The notes beneath the pieces were generated by a model. That model made no database searches, was not told where the DNA came from, and was given only the letters and a program-made list of their open reading frames with translations. From MED-G105 sp039814575 (GTDB lineage: Bacteria > Pseudomonadota > Alphaproteobacteria > Caulobacterales > Parvularculaceae), in NCBI GenBank assembly GCA_039814575.1, contig JBCCAY010000006.1, forward strand, positions 62,001-126,000: a stretch of 64,000 nt of DNA, in the 5' to 3' direction. How positions within the stretch are numbered: position 1 is the stretch's first letter; every line of letters begins with the position of its first letter. The position numbers and the translations under genes were made by a program. Positions 31,888 to 40,544 of this stretch are shown piece after piece.

Positions 31888-32382
31888 ATGGTCGAAAACG
31901 AAAAAGATAAAAGCACGTCAGCGGATAAAGACGACGGCACGGTGTTGTCGGAGGCGGAGTTGAACACGCTCCTCGACGCCGCACCAGCGCCGGCCGCGAG
32001 CGACCCTTTGCAGCGCGCGATTCTCGATGATTTCGACCGCCTCTATCCGCAACACGCCGCTTCGGCCGATGTCAGCACGGAGGGTTTTCGCAAGCACGGC
32101 TCTATCGGCGCCCGTCAATGGTTTAGCGCAATTTTCAGCAACGTACGCCTAGCAAGCGCCAGGCTCGGCGTAGGCGCACTTGCAGCTGTAGCGGTGCTTG
32201 GATTTTCAATTGGTGTCGTGACGAACAGCGCGCCCGGTGCGTCGAGCCCAAGCTTAGCGGCCAACTCCAGCGCATTAGACGAACAAGAGTTCGCGCTGAC
32301 CTACTTCACCTCAACATTGAGCGACGCCTTTAGCGATACGGCCTTTTACGCCGGAGAGGAGAGCTTATGGCGCGTGGAATAA
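31888..32382 (+). CDS. Single-pass membrane protein, probable anti-sigma factor
   Basis: A 164-residue protein with a hydrophilic, acidic N-terminus (VENEKDKSTSADKDD), a helical segment SEAELNTLLDAAPAPA, one transmembrane helix (LGVGALAAVAVLGFSIGVV) and an external tail with DEQEFALTYFTSTLSDAF. No zinc-binding HxxxCxxC motif is seen, so it is not a ZAS-type anti-sigma. Its place, 18 bp after the ECF gene and overlapping the metal-sensor gene by 16 bp, is that expected for the membrane anti-sigma factor of a CnrY- or NccY-like circuit. The function is inferred from position and topology, not from a family motif. Confidence 0.6.
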   Translation: MVENEKDKSTSADKDDGTVLSEAELNTLLDAAPAPAASDPLQRAILDDFDRLYPQHAASADVSTEGFRKHGSIGARQWFSAIFSNVRLASARLGVGALAAVAVLGFSIGVVTNSAPGASSPSLAANSSALDEQEFALTYFTSTLSDAFSDTAFYAGEESLWRVE

Positions 32383-32936
32383 CGATAGCGCTCGCGCTCT
32401 CTCTTGTGTTGAATGTGTTCGCAGGCGGCGTCCTCGCCGGCAAGTGGTTCGCGGAGCGGGATAACACTTCGCAGACGCCGCATTTTGATAAGCAAGCAGC
32501 CGGCCCTGACGACGGGCCTGGACCACGGCGCGGTCCGCCGCATGGCCGCCCGCCGCCGCCCCATGGCGGCGACATTTTGGGTGAGACATTAGCCCTATCA
32601 CCTGAGGCGCGCGCCGCCGTCCGCAAAGCCGCTCGCGGCAAGGGCTATGAGATCCGCCGCGATTGGGAAGAAATGAAACAGCGCCGCACCGCCGTCCGCG
32701 CCGCTTTAAGCGCCGACCCATTTGACCGCGCAGCGGCGGAAAAAGCCTTGCAAGACCTCATCGCCTTACGAGGCACGCTCGAAGGCGGCCGCATGGGGTT
32801 AATGCTCGACGTCTTTGAAAGTCTGTCAGCAGATGAACGGCAGGCGCTCGTTGAAGCGCAGGAAGAACGTATTAATGAACGGCGCGGTCGGCGGCGACCG
32901 TTTCGCGGCCCACCGCCGATGGATGAACGTCAGTAA
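32367..32936 (+). CDS. Periplasmic heavy-metal-sensor-like protein (CnrX/Spy-type)
   Basis: A 189-residue membrane-anchored periplasmic protein. An N-terminal helix (ITIALALSLVLNVFAGGVLA) is followed by a Pro/Gly/His-rich stretch (RGPPHGRPPPPHGGDI) and a long helical region with the LSPEARAAVRKA and LSADERQALVEAQEE repeats typical of the Spy/CpxP and metal-resistance sensor fold. The tail is Arg/Pro rich. GGAGAGGAG precedes the ATG at 32367, which overlaps the anti-sigma gene. In CnrYXH the analogous protein binds nickel or cobalt and releases the sigma factor. Here the His residues in the Pro-rich stretch could be ligands. The metal, if any, is not determined. Confidence 0.75.
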   Translation: MARGITIALALSLVLNVFAGGVLAGKWFAERDNTSQTPHFDKQAAGPDDGPGPRRGPPHGRPPPPHGGDILGETLALSPEARAAVRKAARGKGYEIRRDWEEMKQRRTAVRAALSADPFDRAAAEKALQDLIALRGTLEGGRMGLMLDVFESLSADERQALVEAQEERINERRGRRRPFRGPPPMDERQ

Positions 32937-33089
32937 GCCCGTTGCTGCGCAAAAGAACGATGCGCATCTCGCATAGAAAACCGAAAAACCGGACTGAATG
33001 AGTTGGCGCTGCCGCCGCGAAGTTTTTAACGTGCGCCCTGGATGATGAAGCGGCGTTTCTCACCAGATTATGACGCCTGCTGGGTAATC

Positions 33090-33123
33090 ACAAAAAAAGA
33101 AAGGAGGCCGCAAAACGGCCTCC
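33090..33123 (-). terminator. Rho-independent terminator of the TonB receptor gene
   Basis: On the minus strand, GGAGGCCG-ttttg-CGGCCTCC style stem (33103-33123) is followed directly by TTTCTTTTTTTG (33091-33102 read on the minus strand). It lies 68 bp downstream of the receptor stop codon. The strong GC stem and T-run make this one of the clearest terminators in the window. Confidence 0.85.
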
Positions 33124-33190
33124 AATCTAGCGCCTGACCTCGATCTCCGGTCAGGGAGACGCTCTTACAAAATCGACTTCAAGACAGCAT

Positions 33191-35851
33191 CTAAAAGTCG
33201 AAGTTAACCGTCCCAAGCACCGTTCTCGGCTCACCGACGATAATGCCTGAATCTAGAGCAAACGTTCTTTGCAGATAGTAGGAGTCAAACAGGTTGCGCG
33301 CATTAACCTGCAAGGAGATCTTATCCGTCAACTCGTAAGCGACTAGAGCGTCGACAAGAACATAGTCATCTTCTGACGTGGTGATCTGATCCGCCAGGAA
33401 ATTTCCGTCTGTATCGAAAAGATCAGCAAGCGGTATGCCATTGATCGTTTCAACGCTTGCGGGAATATCACCGTCTTCCTGCCCAAAGAAATCATTGGCG
33501 CTAGCGAGTCGACGACCAAAGATCGCTCGCATGCCGCCGCCGATGGAAAACTTGTCAAGCGCGCTTTCCTCCGGGAAGTCGTAGGTCGTGAAGAAGTTCA
33601 ACGAGAATTTCGGCGTTTCAGCAAAATCGAACTGGCCAAACACGTCGTCGATATACGAGACGCCGCCGCCAAAACTCCAACCTTCCGTGAGCTGTCCAAC
33701 CAGTTCAAGCTCAACGCCGCGCGCCGTTTGTTCACCGTCGGTTAACACAACAGCGCCGTTAATATTGGAAGAGCCGATTGGACACTCATCGAACGTTAAC
33801 GAATTGGTAGCTGAGTTGTCGAAGACCGCAATACTGCCAAGAAGGCCGCTGTTCGGCTCCCACTTCAGGCCCGCCTCGTGAGTAACGTTTTCTTCAGGAG
33901 GCGTTACGTTTCCATTACAATCTAATTCATTGACGAACTCAAAACCGTCTGAATACGCGTAGTATGCCGTGAACTGCTCAGATATGTCATACGCGATCGA
34001 AGCGGAATAACTCTGCGTTCCCCTTGTGAAGGTGTCCGCGTTCGCAAGGTCATCAATGCCGTCACGACCTCTATAGTCATCGTGCCGAATGCCCCCGTTG
34101 ATGCGCAGGCGATCATAGAGATCTAAGCTGAACAGGAAAGAAATCGAATTAATTTTCTGATCGCTGTCCTGGAACACGTCCCGAAGCGTATCGGTGGGAA
34201 CGTTGAACGGATCTCCGCCCGTGTAAACAGGGTTGATGGCGGAGATGGTCGCCGGCACCGCGTCAAAATTCGAGCCAACGTCTACGCCGATCGCTTCATT
34301 AAAATAGTGTTCGCCTGAAACGATGAAGTTGAAAACGGCGTCGTCAGTGATTTGCACATCGCCACTATACCGTATCTCTGCATATCTTGTCAGTACATCC
34401 GTTTGATCACGGAAGAACACGTCTTGAGGGCTTATTAAGCCAAAGCCCGCTGTACCAGGCGTTAAGTTGACCAAGCTGCTGAAACGGGGCGCGAAACCGC
34501 TTGGAAGAGACCAATTATTCTCTCGGAAGGAATCGGTCACCGAGAAGGATCCAGAAAGTGTATGACCGTTGTCGAACTGATAAGCGGTGTAGGCCTGGAA
34601 GAACAAGGATTCCGTATTGTCGCCATTGTAAGGGTTAAAATAAGCTTCGGGGCTTATATAATCCACAATGAATTGCGCGTTTGCAGGATCGGTCAAATCG
34701 ACACCGGCCGACGGTCCGTCAATGAGAGGCCCATTTCTTTTATCATAATAGAGGTAGAACTTTGAGGTAAGGTTATCGGTGAAGTCGATAGCCAAATTTG
34801 CGTATGCTGAGTTGGATTCGAACCCGTCAACATTATTCTCGTACTGCGTATCGTTTGTTTCACGCGCGAGACTTCCTAAGAGGCGTACGGTGCCAGCGTC
34901 GTTCAAAGGCCCGCCATATGTGATCTCGCCGCGAACGCCCGAATTGTTGTCGACCCGTACCTGCAGATTGCCGGCCGCTTCGTCGCCTGCCTCTTTAAGC
35001 GCTAAGTTGATGAATCCAGCTGCGCTGATTTGGCCATAGGATGCCGCTTGAGCGCCCTTTACATATTCAAAACGAGACAGGGCGCTTTGGTCAAAAATGA
35101 CATCCGAGCCGAGCGGCGCGCCGTTTAATCGGAAGCCGTTGGCGCTATTAAGACCAAAGCCGCGCGCGATGAGAAAGAAGCCATTGCCGCCGGTGCTCGT
35201 ATTTGAAATGCCGGGTAGAAATTCCAACGTGTCCAGAACACCGATATTGCCCAGCGCGTCGGTAAAATCTTCTGTCAGTACTAGCACCTGACCGGCTGTT
35301 TCCGAAAGCGGAATATTCAGTTTTGTCGCCGCAGAGTCAGACGGGTCACGGAACGAACGACCAACAACGATAATTTCGTCCGTTGCCCCATCGTCCGCGC
35401 CGGTTTGCGCAAATGCGCCGTTCGCGCCTCCAAAGCCGAACAAGAACGCCGAAACGCTCGCCAGCAAAGATGCTTTAGTTTTTACAGTCGCCACTTTTCC
35501 CTCCCGGTTTTTTGGCTCATTTCCCGCGCGCGCGATTGTAATCACGCCGCTTTGGGTGAACCCGCCAGCTAAACCGGTGTCGCGCAGCAACTCGCACAAC
35601 GCCTCGTTGACCGTAAATTCTCCGGTCACGTCGCGTGTAACCGTCGCCGTCCGCAGCCCATGAGGAAAGAGGATCTGCAATCCCGTTTGACGGACAAGCG
35701 CGTCCGTTGCGTCGCCAAGCGATGACGCAGGAATATCCAGACGATACGTCGTCTGGTCCGTATCGGAATCATCAACCCCGGAACAATCCGCCCACGCGCC
35801 AGACTTCGCGGAAATTGCGCATGCAAGTCCCAATAAGCCTGCTCGAAGCAA
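33191..35851 (-). CDS. TonB-dependent receptor with STN signalling domain and a second internal signal peptide
   Basis: An 886-residue outer-membrane receptor. TTG 35851 follows AGGAGGGG by 4 nt and gives a signal peptide (MLRAGLLGLACAISAKSGAWA), then an STN domain (about 36-108: YRLDIPASSLGDATDALVRQ, TVNEALCELLRDTGL) used in FecA/FpvA-type signalling. At residue 120 a second signal-peptide-like stretch begins (VATVKTKASLLASVSAFLF, ending AFAQ), followed by the TonB box region EIIVVGRS, the plug (ARGFGLNSANGFRLNG) and the barrel ending VNFDF. That internal Val is a GTG with GGGAGG 5 nt upstream, so it could start a separate ordinary receptor. It is divergent from FecI/FecR-like genes and has a strong terminator. 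A siderophore ligand is probable, but unproven. Confidence 0.9.
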   Translation of the reverse strand: MLRAGLLGLACAISAKSGAWADCSGVDDSDTDQTTYRLDIPASSLGDATDALVRQTGLQILFPHGLRTATVTRDVTGEFTVNEALCELLRDTGLAGGFTQSGVITIARAGNEPKNREGKVATVKTKASLLASVSAFLFGFGGANGAFAQTGADDGATDEIIVVGRSFRDPSDSAATKLNIPLSETAGQVLVLTEDFTDALGNIGVLDTLEFLPGISNTSTGGNGFFLIARGFGLNSANGFRLNGAPLGSDVIFDQSALSRFEYVKGAQAASYGQISAAGFINLALKEAGDEAAGNLQVRVDNNSGVRGEITYGGPLNDAGTVRLLGSLARETNDTQYENNVDGFESNSAYANLAIDFTDNLTSKFYLYYDKRNGPLIDGPSAGVDLTDPANAQFIVDYISPEAYFNPYNGDNTESLFFQAYTAYQFDNGHTLSGSFSVTDSFRENNWSLPSGFAPRFSSLVNLTPGTAGFGLISPQDVFFRDQTDVLTRYAEIRYSGDVQITDDAVFNFIVSGEHYFNEAIGVDVGSNFDAVPATISAINPVYTGGDPFNVPTDTLRDVFQDSDQKINSISFLFSLDLYDRLRINGGIRHDDYRGRDGIDDLANADTFTRGTQSYSASIAYDISEQFTAYYAYSDGFEFVNELDCNGNVTPPEENVTHEAGLKWEPNSGLLGSIAVFDNSATNSLTFDECPIGSSNINGAVVLTDGEQTARGVELELVGQLTEGWSFGGGVSYIDDVFGQFDFAETPKFSLNFFTTYDFPEESALDKFSIGGGMRAIFGRRLASANDFFGQEDGDIPASVETINGIPLADLFDTDGNFLADQITTSEDDYVLVDALVAYELTDKISLQVNARNLFDSYYLQRTFALDSGIIVGEPRTVLGTVNFDF

Positions 35852-36246
35852 ACGAACCCCTCCTCTATGTGCGGCGTCGCGGCGACCGTTTCTTCGACGT
35901 CAACTCGCGGGCCTCGTGACTAGAGACAAGAGGCATCCGCAAATCCGCCGATAAATCATCAAATAAAATACGCATTCATAATATCGGTGCATTTATATCA
36001 CATCCATACCGTTACACATGTGAACGGATGCGTACTTCATACACCCAAACTCGCGACACGTATGACTTTGCGTATCGCTCGCAAAGACTTCACTGTGAAT
36101 ACCTGGCGCCAGTTTTTCCGCCGCCCGGGATGACGTCTCGTGATATGCGGCGCCCATAAGGCGCCGTTTGCGTGACCGTCGGCAGCCAGTTAAAAGCCGG
36201 ACGGAAAACGCGATGAGAAGCGCTTGAGGGAAGAAAGCACAGCCCT
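35852..36246. promoter_or_regulatory. Divergent control region between TonB receptor and FecI-like sigma gene
   Basis: 395 bp without a gene. 35935-36005 is AT-rich and is the likely promoter zone. An inverted repeat CCGTT-a-CACATGTG-AACGG (36009-36027, one-base bulge around a perfect CACATGTG core) could bind a repressor. The 15-mer CATCCATACCGTTAC at 36001-36015 recurs with one change after the FecR-like gene (37961-37975). No canonical Fur box was identified by eye. Confidence 0.45.
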
Positions 36247-36885
36247 GTGGATCGCCTATTGAAGGTCTATATCGAGAGTAAACCCGCCATCCGGCGGGTT
36301 TTATCGCGCTATTTCGTCCGCCAAAGCGAAATAGACGATCTTATGCAGGAGACTTTTCTTCATGCATTCGCCGCTCAGGCGAAATACGAGATTCGTGCGC
36401 CAAAGGCCTATTTGCTCAGGATCGCGAAAAATCTCGCTCTAAACGAAATATCGCGACTGTCACGAATATCCACTGTTTATGTGGAGGATTCTGATGATCC
36501 GATGGTCTTAAAGGATGACAATGCAATTTCGGCGGAGAAGCGCCTTGCCGATAAGGAGGCTTTATACGCGTTCGCCCAGGCGATAGCGGCGTTGCCAGAG
36601 AAATGGCGGCGCGTTTTTGTTTTACGGAAAATGGAACAATTGTCGTACAAGGAAATCTCAAGCCGCCTCGGCGTGCCGATTAGCACGGCGGAAAAATATG
36701 TCGCCGCCAGCGTCTTACAGTGCGAAGACACGTTACGCCGTCAAGGACACGACCCAGACGATATCAGAACCCGCCTTGTTGAACGAAAACGGCGGCAATC
36801 ATCCGATCCAAATAGTGTTGACGGGGTTACGCCGCTAAAGAAAGCGCGCAGCGCCTCACCAACCGATAGCGATACGAACGAATGA
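36247..36885 (+). CDS. FecI-type ECF sigma factor
   Basis: A 212-residue ECF sigma factor of the iron-starvation type. Region 2: RRVLSRYFVRQSEIDDLMQE, TFLHAFAAQ and KAYLLRIAKNLALNEISRL. Region 4: LPEKWRRVFVLRKMEQLSYK then EISSRLGVPISTAEKYVAAS. A hydrophilic tail of about 45 residues follows. The start is GTG 36247, with GGGAAGAAAG upstream at a rather long distance. Its stop overlaps the start of the FecR-like gene (ATGA). In Fec-type circuits the sigma factor transcribes the TonB receptor gene once the receptor signals through FecR; the divergent STN receptor at 33191-35851 is the obvious target and sensor. Confidence 0.9.
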   Translation: MDRLLKVYIESKPAIRRVLSRYFVRQSEIDDLMQETFLHAFAAQAKYEIRAPKAYLLRIAKNLALNEISRLSRISTVYVEDSDDPMVLKDDNAISAEKRLADKEALYAFAQAIAALPEKWRRVFVLRKMEQLSYKEISSRLGVPISTAEKYVAASVLQCEDTLRRQGHDPDDIRTRLVERKRRQSSDPNSVDGVTPLKKARSASPTDSDTNE

Positions 36886-37958
36886 CCGACACTGACAAAA
36901 TTCGTGACTTTGCATCATTGCAAGACATTGAAAAGGAGGCGGCCGCTTGGGCCGTGCGCGTCGACGCGGGGTCGTTGTCTCCGGAAGAACAGTCAGCATT
37001 GGACACATGGCGCTCACGCAGCGCGCAGCACGAAGCGGCTTTTTCCCGTCATTGTGGAAACCTTGCGGCCGCAGATGCGTTAAACGGACTTTACTCACCG
37101 TCACAAGAATTTGTGATGAAGCCGACGCTATTTGAGCGTTACGGGGTCGACATTGATCATCGCTCCGCGCCAATCGCAGCGGCGGTGGCGCTCGCATTCA
37201 TTGCACTTGCCGTTATCATACGGCCCTTCCCGGGCGCACCGACCGTACAAGAAGCGTACGTCACAGCGGTTGGCATGCAGAAAACAATTCAAACCGACGA
37301 CGGATCATCAACGGTTTTAAACACCAACAGCCGTCTTGAAGTTCATCTCACAGACAAAGAACGGCGCTTTCACCTCCTCAGCGGTGAAGCGCACTTTACG
37401 GTGGCGCCGGACAAAGACCGCCCCTTCATTGTCTTCGCTGGCGGACGGGCCATTACGGCGACGGGAACAGCATTCGCTGTGCGGTCGGAAGAAAACGACT
37501 TCCAACTGGTTGTGACTGAAGGAAAAGTCCGCGTCGCCGATCAGGCGACCAGCCAATCGTCGAGCCCAACAGAGACGCGCGACACGGCCGCCGTTCCAGA
37601 GAAGATCCTTATTCCAACCAATCTTAAAGAAGGCGACGCGATTATCATCGAAGACGGCGAGAGCAAAGTTGAAGCGCTTTCATCCGCGGACATCAATCGA
37701 ACACTTTCATGGCGACAAGGCTTGATGGCGTTTGTCGGCGATCCCTTGCCTGACGTGATCGACGAAATCAGTCGCTATACTGATTTAATAATTACGATCG
37801 ACGACCCGGCGCTGGAACAACTTCGCTTCGACGGCTATTTCAAAGTCGGTAATGTAGAGGCGCTTTTTGAAGCGCTAGAATATAGTTTTGATATCCAAAT
37901 CGAGCATGTCGACCAAGAAACGGTCAGTCTGCGCCTCGCTGAAGCCGCTGTTGAGTAA
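36882..37958 (+). CDS. FecR family membrane regulator (anti-sigma / sigma activator)
   Basis: A 358-residue FecR protein. The N-terminal cytoplasmic domain (EKEAAAWAVRVDAGSLSPEE, DTWRSRSAQHEAAFSRH) is the DUF4880-like sigma-binding part; a transmembrane helix follows (IAAAVALAFIALAVIIRPF); then the periplasmic FecR domain (DGSSTVLNTNSRLEVHL, RRFHLLSGEAHFTVAPDKDR, ATGTAFAVRSEENDFQLVVT) and a C-terminal STN-like domain (RQGLMAFVGDPLPDVIDEIS). It overlaps the sigma gene by 4 bp. It should receive the signal from the STN domain of the divergent receptor and control the sigma factor. The next gene is convergent. Confidence 0.92.
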   Translation: MTDTDKIRDFASLQDIEKEAAAWAVRVDAGSLSPEEQSALDTWRSRSAQHEAAFSRHCGNLAAADALNGLYSPSQEFVMKPTLFERYGVDIDHRSAPIAAAVALAFIALAVIIRPFPGAPTVQEAYVTAVGMQKTIQTDDGSSTVLNTNSRLEVHLTDKERRFHLLSGEAHFTVAPDKDRPFIVFAGGRAITATGTAFAVRSEENDFQLVVTEGKVRVADQATSQSSSPTETRDTAAVPEKILIPTNLKEGDAIIIEDGESKVEALSSADINRTLSWRQGLMAFVGDPLPDVIDEISRYTDLIITIDDPALEQLRFDGYFKVGNVEALFEALEYSFDIQIEHVDQETVSLRLAEAAVE

Positions 37959-37960
37959 AC

Positions 37961-37975
37961 CATCCATACGGTTAC
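37961..37975. repeat. 15-bp sequence repeated on both sides of the fecI/fecR-like pair
   Basis: CATCCATACGGTTAC begins 3 bp after the FecR-like stop and matches CATCCATACCGTTAC at 36001-36015 in 14 of 15 positions, same orientation. The two copies flank the sigma/FecR pair. They may be binding sites, or traces of a recombination or insertion event; chance cannot be excluded. Confidence 0.35.
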
Positions 37976-38065
37976 TTTAATCTGGTCGGCGCTCTCGTGT
38001 TGCGGCTTTTCAATCAGCCCAAGCAGACGGAAGGCCGGCACGACGCAGAATCAAATGCGGCACTT

Positions 38066-40381
38066 TTATTCTGCTGCTTCCGGCCGCACCAGGGAACGCT
38101 CGGCGGCGCGTGCGCCCAACTTTTCAGGACGCGACAGGATATGCGCTGACTGACGAATAAAATGGGGGACGCGCGCTTTCGCATTGCGGCGACGCGGGAA
38201 GGAGGCGCAAGCGACCGTACCGGCGCCTTCGTCCGACGAAATCGCCAATAATCCGCCTTGCAACTCCATCAAAGAACTCGACAGCGCAAGGCCCAATCCA
38301 GACCCCCGCTTATTATTCGATGGCTGATTATCGGCGGTCTCGAACGGCGCACCGAGGCGCGATAGGTCACCACGCGGGATGCCGACGCCGCTATCGGACA
38401 CGATGACCGTCACGCAATCAAGGTCAGCCTCGACGGTGAGCGAGACCTCGCCGCCATGGGGGGTGAATTTCACGGCGTTGGACAAAAGATTGAGCGCAAC
38501 CTGCTTGGCCGCGCGCGCATCGGCGAACGCCGTCGGCGCATGGGCGACAGAGACGTTGAGCGCAACGCCCGCATCATTGGCGCGCTTCGCCATGAGACGG
38601 GCGCATTCGTTCAACACCCGCTCAAGATCGACGCGTTCCGGCGACAGCTGTATCTTGCCGGCCTCGATCTTCGACATATCGAGAATATCCTCTATCAGCG
38701 CCAGCAAATGCTGACCGCTTGAAAGAATATCATCGATATATTCTTTATACTTAGGATCGCCGAGCGGGCCATAAAGCTCCGACTGCATAATCTCCGAAAA
38801 ACCGTTAATCGCATTGAGCGGCGTTCTCAGCTCATGGCTCATATTGGCGAGAAACTCGCTCTTGGAGCGATTGGCGTCTTCGGCGCGATGCTTCTCGACT
38901 TCATATTTACGCATCGAGTCCGATAGCTCGCGTCGCGAGGCTTCTAAATCGGCGACAGTTTCCTTCAGCTCACGCTCTTTGCGCAGTTGCGCTCGCGCCC
39001 GGCGTTTAACGTCGGTCACATTCGAGGCGACACATACGAGACCGCCTTCAGCCGTGCGCCGGCGCGACACCGCAAGCCAGCGATCGCGCGGTAAAGAAAT
39101 TTCGATGCTTTGCTCATTGATCGGCGCATTTGGCGCAAAGTAATTCGTAACGATCTCCGAGCCCACCTGCGCGGCTTCGGACAGTTCTTTCGAAGACATG
39201 CCCACACGGATCGTTTTGGCGTTCAACCGGAAGATCGCCGCAAAACGCGCGTTCCATACGGCGAGGCGGCCTTGGGCGTCCCACAGGACAAAGGCCTCTG
39301 GAATGCTCTCAATGGCGTCTTTCAACCGCATTTGCGCTATGGCCGCGCCCGGCGCAAAGGCCTTCGCGCCGGAGAGATCGATCGCCACGCCAGAGCGCTT
39401 TAACCGCGTCGCGTCTGGCGAGGTGCGGAAGTAGGCGCGCGACCAGCCGCCCGTCGGGCTGCGAAGGCGCACGACGCCGTCAATCGCGCCGGCCGTCTCA
39501 CCGCTGAAAATGGAAATCGCCGTGCGCAAATCCCGCGGATGCACCAGCGCCGTGATCTCCCGCAAGGAAAACCGGCGATCGCGCGCGCCAAGGCCTAACG
39601 GCTCGAGGAAAGAGCGAGAGAAACTCACCGACCGCGCTTGCGGATCAAACCGCCAGGCGCTCGCCCGACCTGAGGCCAGCGCTTCTTTTGAGTCATTAAG
39701 CGCAACCACCGCCCGCGCCGCGGTGTTGGTGGCGCGGCTCTGGCGAATAAACGCCGCCATCAACGACATCACGACGAGACCCGTGGCGGCGAAAAGCAAC
39801 AGATAGGTCAAGAAGACGGGACTGCGGCGGTCGATATCGCCCGCTGGCGCGGCCACCAAAATCGCGCCGCCGGCGTCGAGCGGACGCCACGATGCGCGCG
39901 CCTCGCCGGAGACCAGCGTCAAATCCATATCAACGCTGCGGTCGAGTGGAAGACTGCCGAGCACCGGAGACGAAATCTCGAATTCATCTGAGGCGCCGGC
40001 GAGCGCCAAAATGTCACCGCCTGTGGACAAGTAATAAACCGTCGAGACCCCGCCCGGATGGCAGCCCGATAAGACGGTGCGCACAGTCTTGCCGGTCAGC
40101 GACGCAATGGACAATTCGCGCGCGCACCCGGCGGCGGCTTGCGAAACCCGCAAAGACGTCTCCGTACGCCGGGCGTCCGCTTCCTCTCCGGTTTTGCCGA
40201 CAAAAATCGCGGCCAGCGCCACCATGAACAAGCCGGCGAGCGCCATCAGCCGGCGGGCCGACAGCGCCTCTGCCCGCTTTAAATGGCGTGCTTCGGCCGC
40301 CTGATCGCCACCCTGGTTCAATGCGGCGCGACCGCGAAGAGCCTTATCATGAAATGAAAGATCGCTAGCCATCGCGCCCAT
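38066..40381 (-). CDS. PAS-domain sensor histidine kinase, PleC/DivJ/PdhS-like
   Basis: A 771-residue membrane kinase. Two transmembrane helices (LMALAGLFMVALAAIFVG near 45 and FLTYLLLFAATGLVVMSLM near 190) enclose a periplasmic sensor with two cysteines (AAGCARELS, LSGCHPGG). Then come PAS-like regions (SAWRFDPQARSVSFSRSFL; EAFVLWDAQGRLAVWNARF), a coiled coil, the phospho-His in ANMSHELRTPLNAINGFSE, and an ATPase domain with NLLSNAVKFT, DSGVGIP and GSGLGLALSSS. The HisKA sequence, including ELYGPLGDPKYKEYIDDIL, is characteristic of the PleC/PdhS family controlling DivK-CtrA in alphaproteobacteria. No receiver domain is attached. PleC itself is the best guess, but a paralogue cannot be excluded. 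The start may also be ATG 40372. Confidence 0.82.
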   Translation of the reverse strand: MGAMASDLSFHDKALRGRAALNQGGDQAAEARHLKRAEALSARRLMALAGLFMVALAAIFVGKTGEEADARRTETSLRVSQAAAGCARELSIASLTGKTVRTVLSGCHPGGVSTVYYLSTGGDILALAGASDEFEISSPVLGSLPLDRSVDMDLTLVSGEARASWRPLDAGGAILVAAPAGDIDRRSPVFLTYLLLFAATGLVVMSLMAAFIRQSRATNTAARAVVALNDSKEALASGRASAWRFDPQARSVSFSRSFLEPLGLGARDRRFSLREITALVHPRDLRTAISIFSGETAGAIDGVVRLRSPTGGWSRAYFRTSPDATRLKRSGVAIDLSGAKAFAPGAAIAQMRLKDAIESIPEAFVLWDAQGRLAVWNARFAAIFRLNAKTIRVGMSSKELSEAAQVGSEIVTNYFAPNAPINEQSIEISLPRDRWLAVSRRRTAEGGLVCVASNVTDVKRRARAQLRKERELKETVADLEASRRELSDSMRKYEVEKHRAEDANRSKSEFLANMSHELRTPLNAINGFSEIMQSELYGPLGDPKYKEYIDDILSSGQHLLALIEDILDMSKIEAGKIQLSPERVDLERVLNECARLMAKRANDAGVALNVSVAHAPTAFADARAAKQVALNLLSNAVKFTPHGGEVSLTVEADLDCVTVIVSDSGVGIPRGDLSRLGAPFETADNQPSNNKRGSGLGLALSSSLMELQGGLLAISSDEGAGTVACASFPRRRNAKARVPHFIRQSAHILSRPEKLGARAAERSLVRPEAAE

Positions 40382-40544
40382 GGTGCCGCCCCGTCCATAG
40401 GGCGAGAGGTGATGTGTTTCGTTAAAAACGGAGCATATCGCGACGCCCGCCCCGCGCGGTTTACCATTTTGAAACTATTCTTATTCGGCGCGTCTTGTCA
40501 CGCTTTCGTCATCCACTGGTAGGGGGAGCTATCGCGCCTACCCG

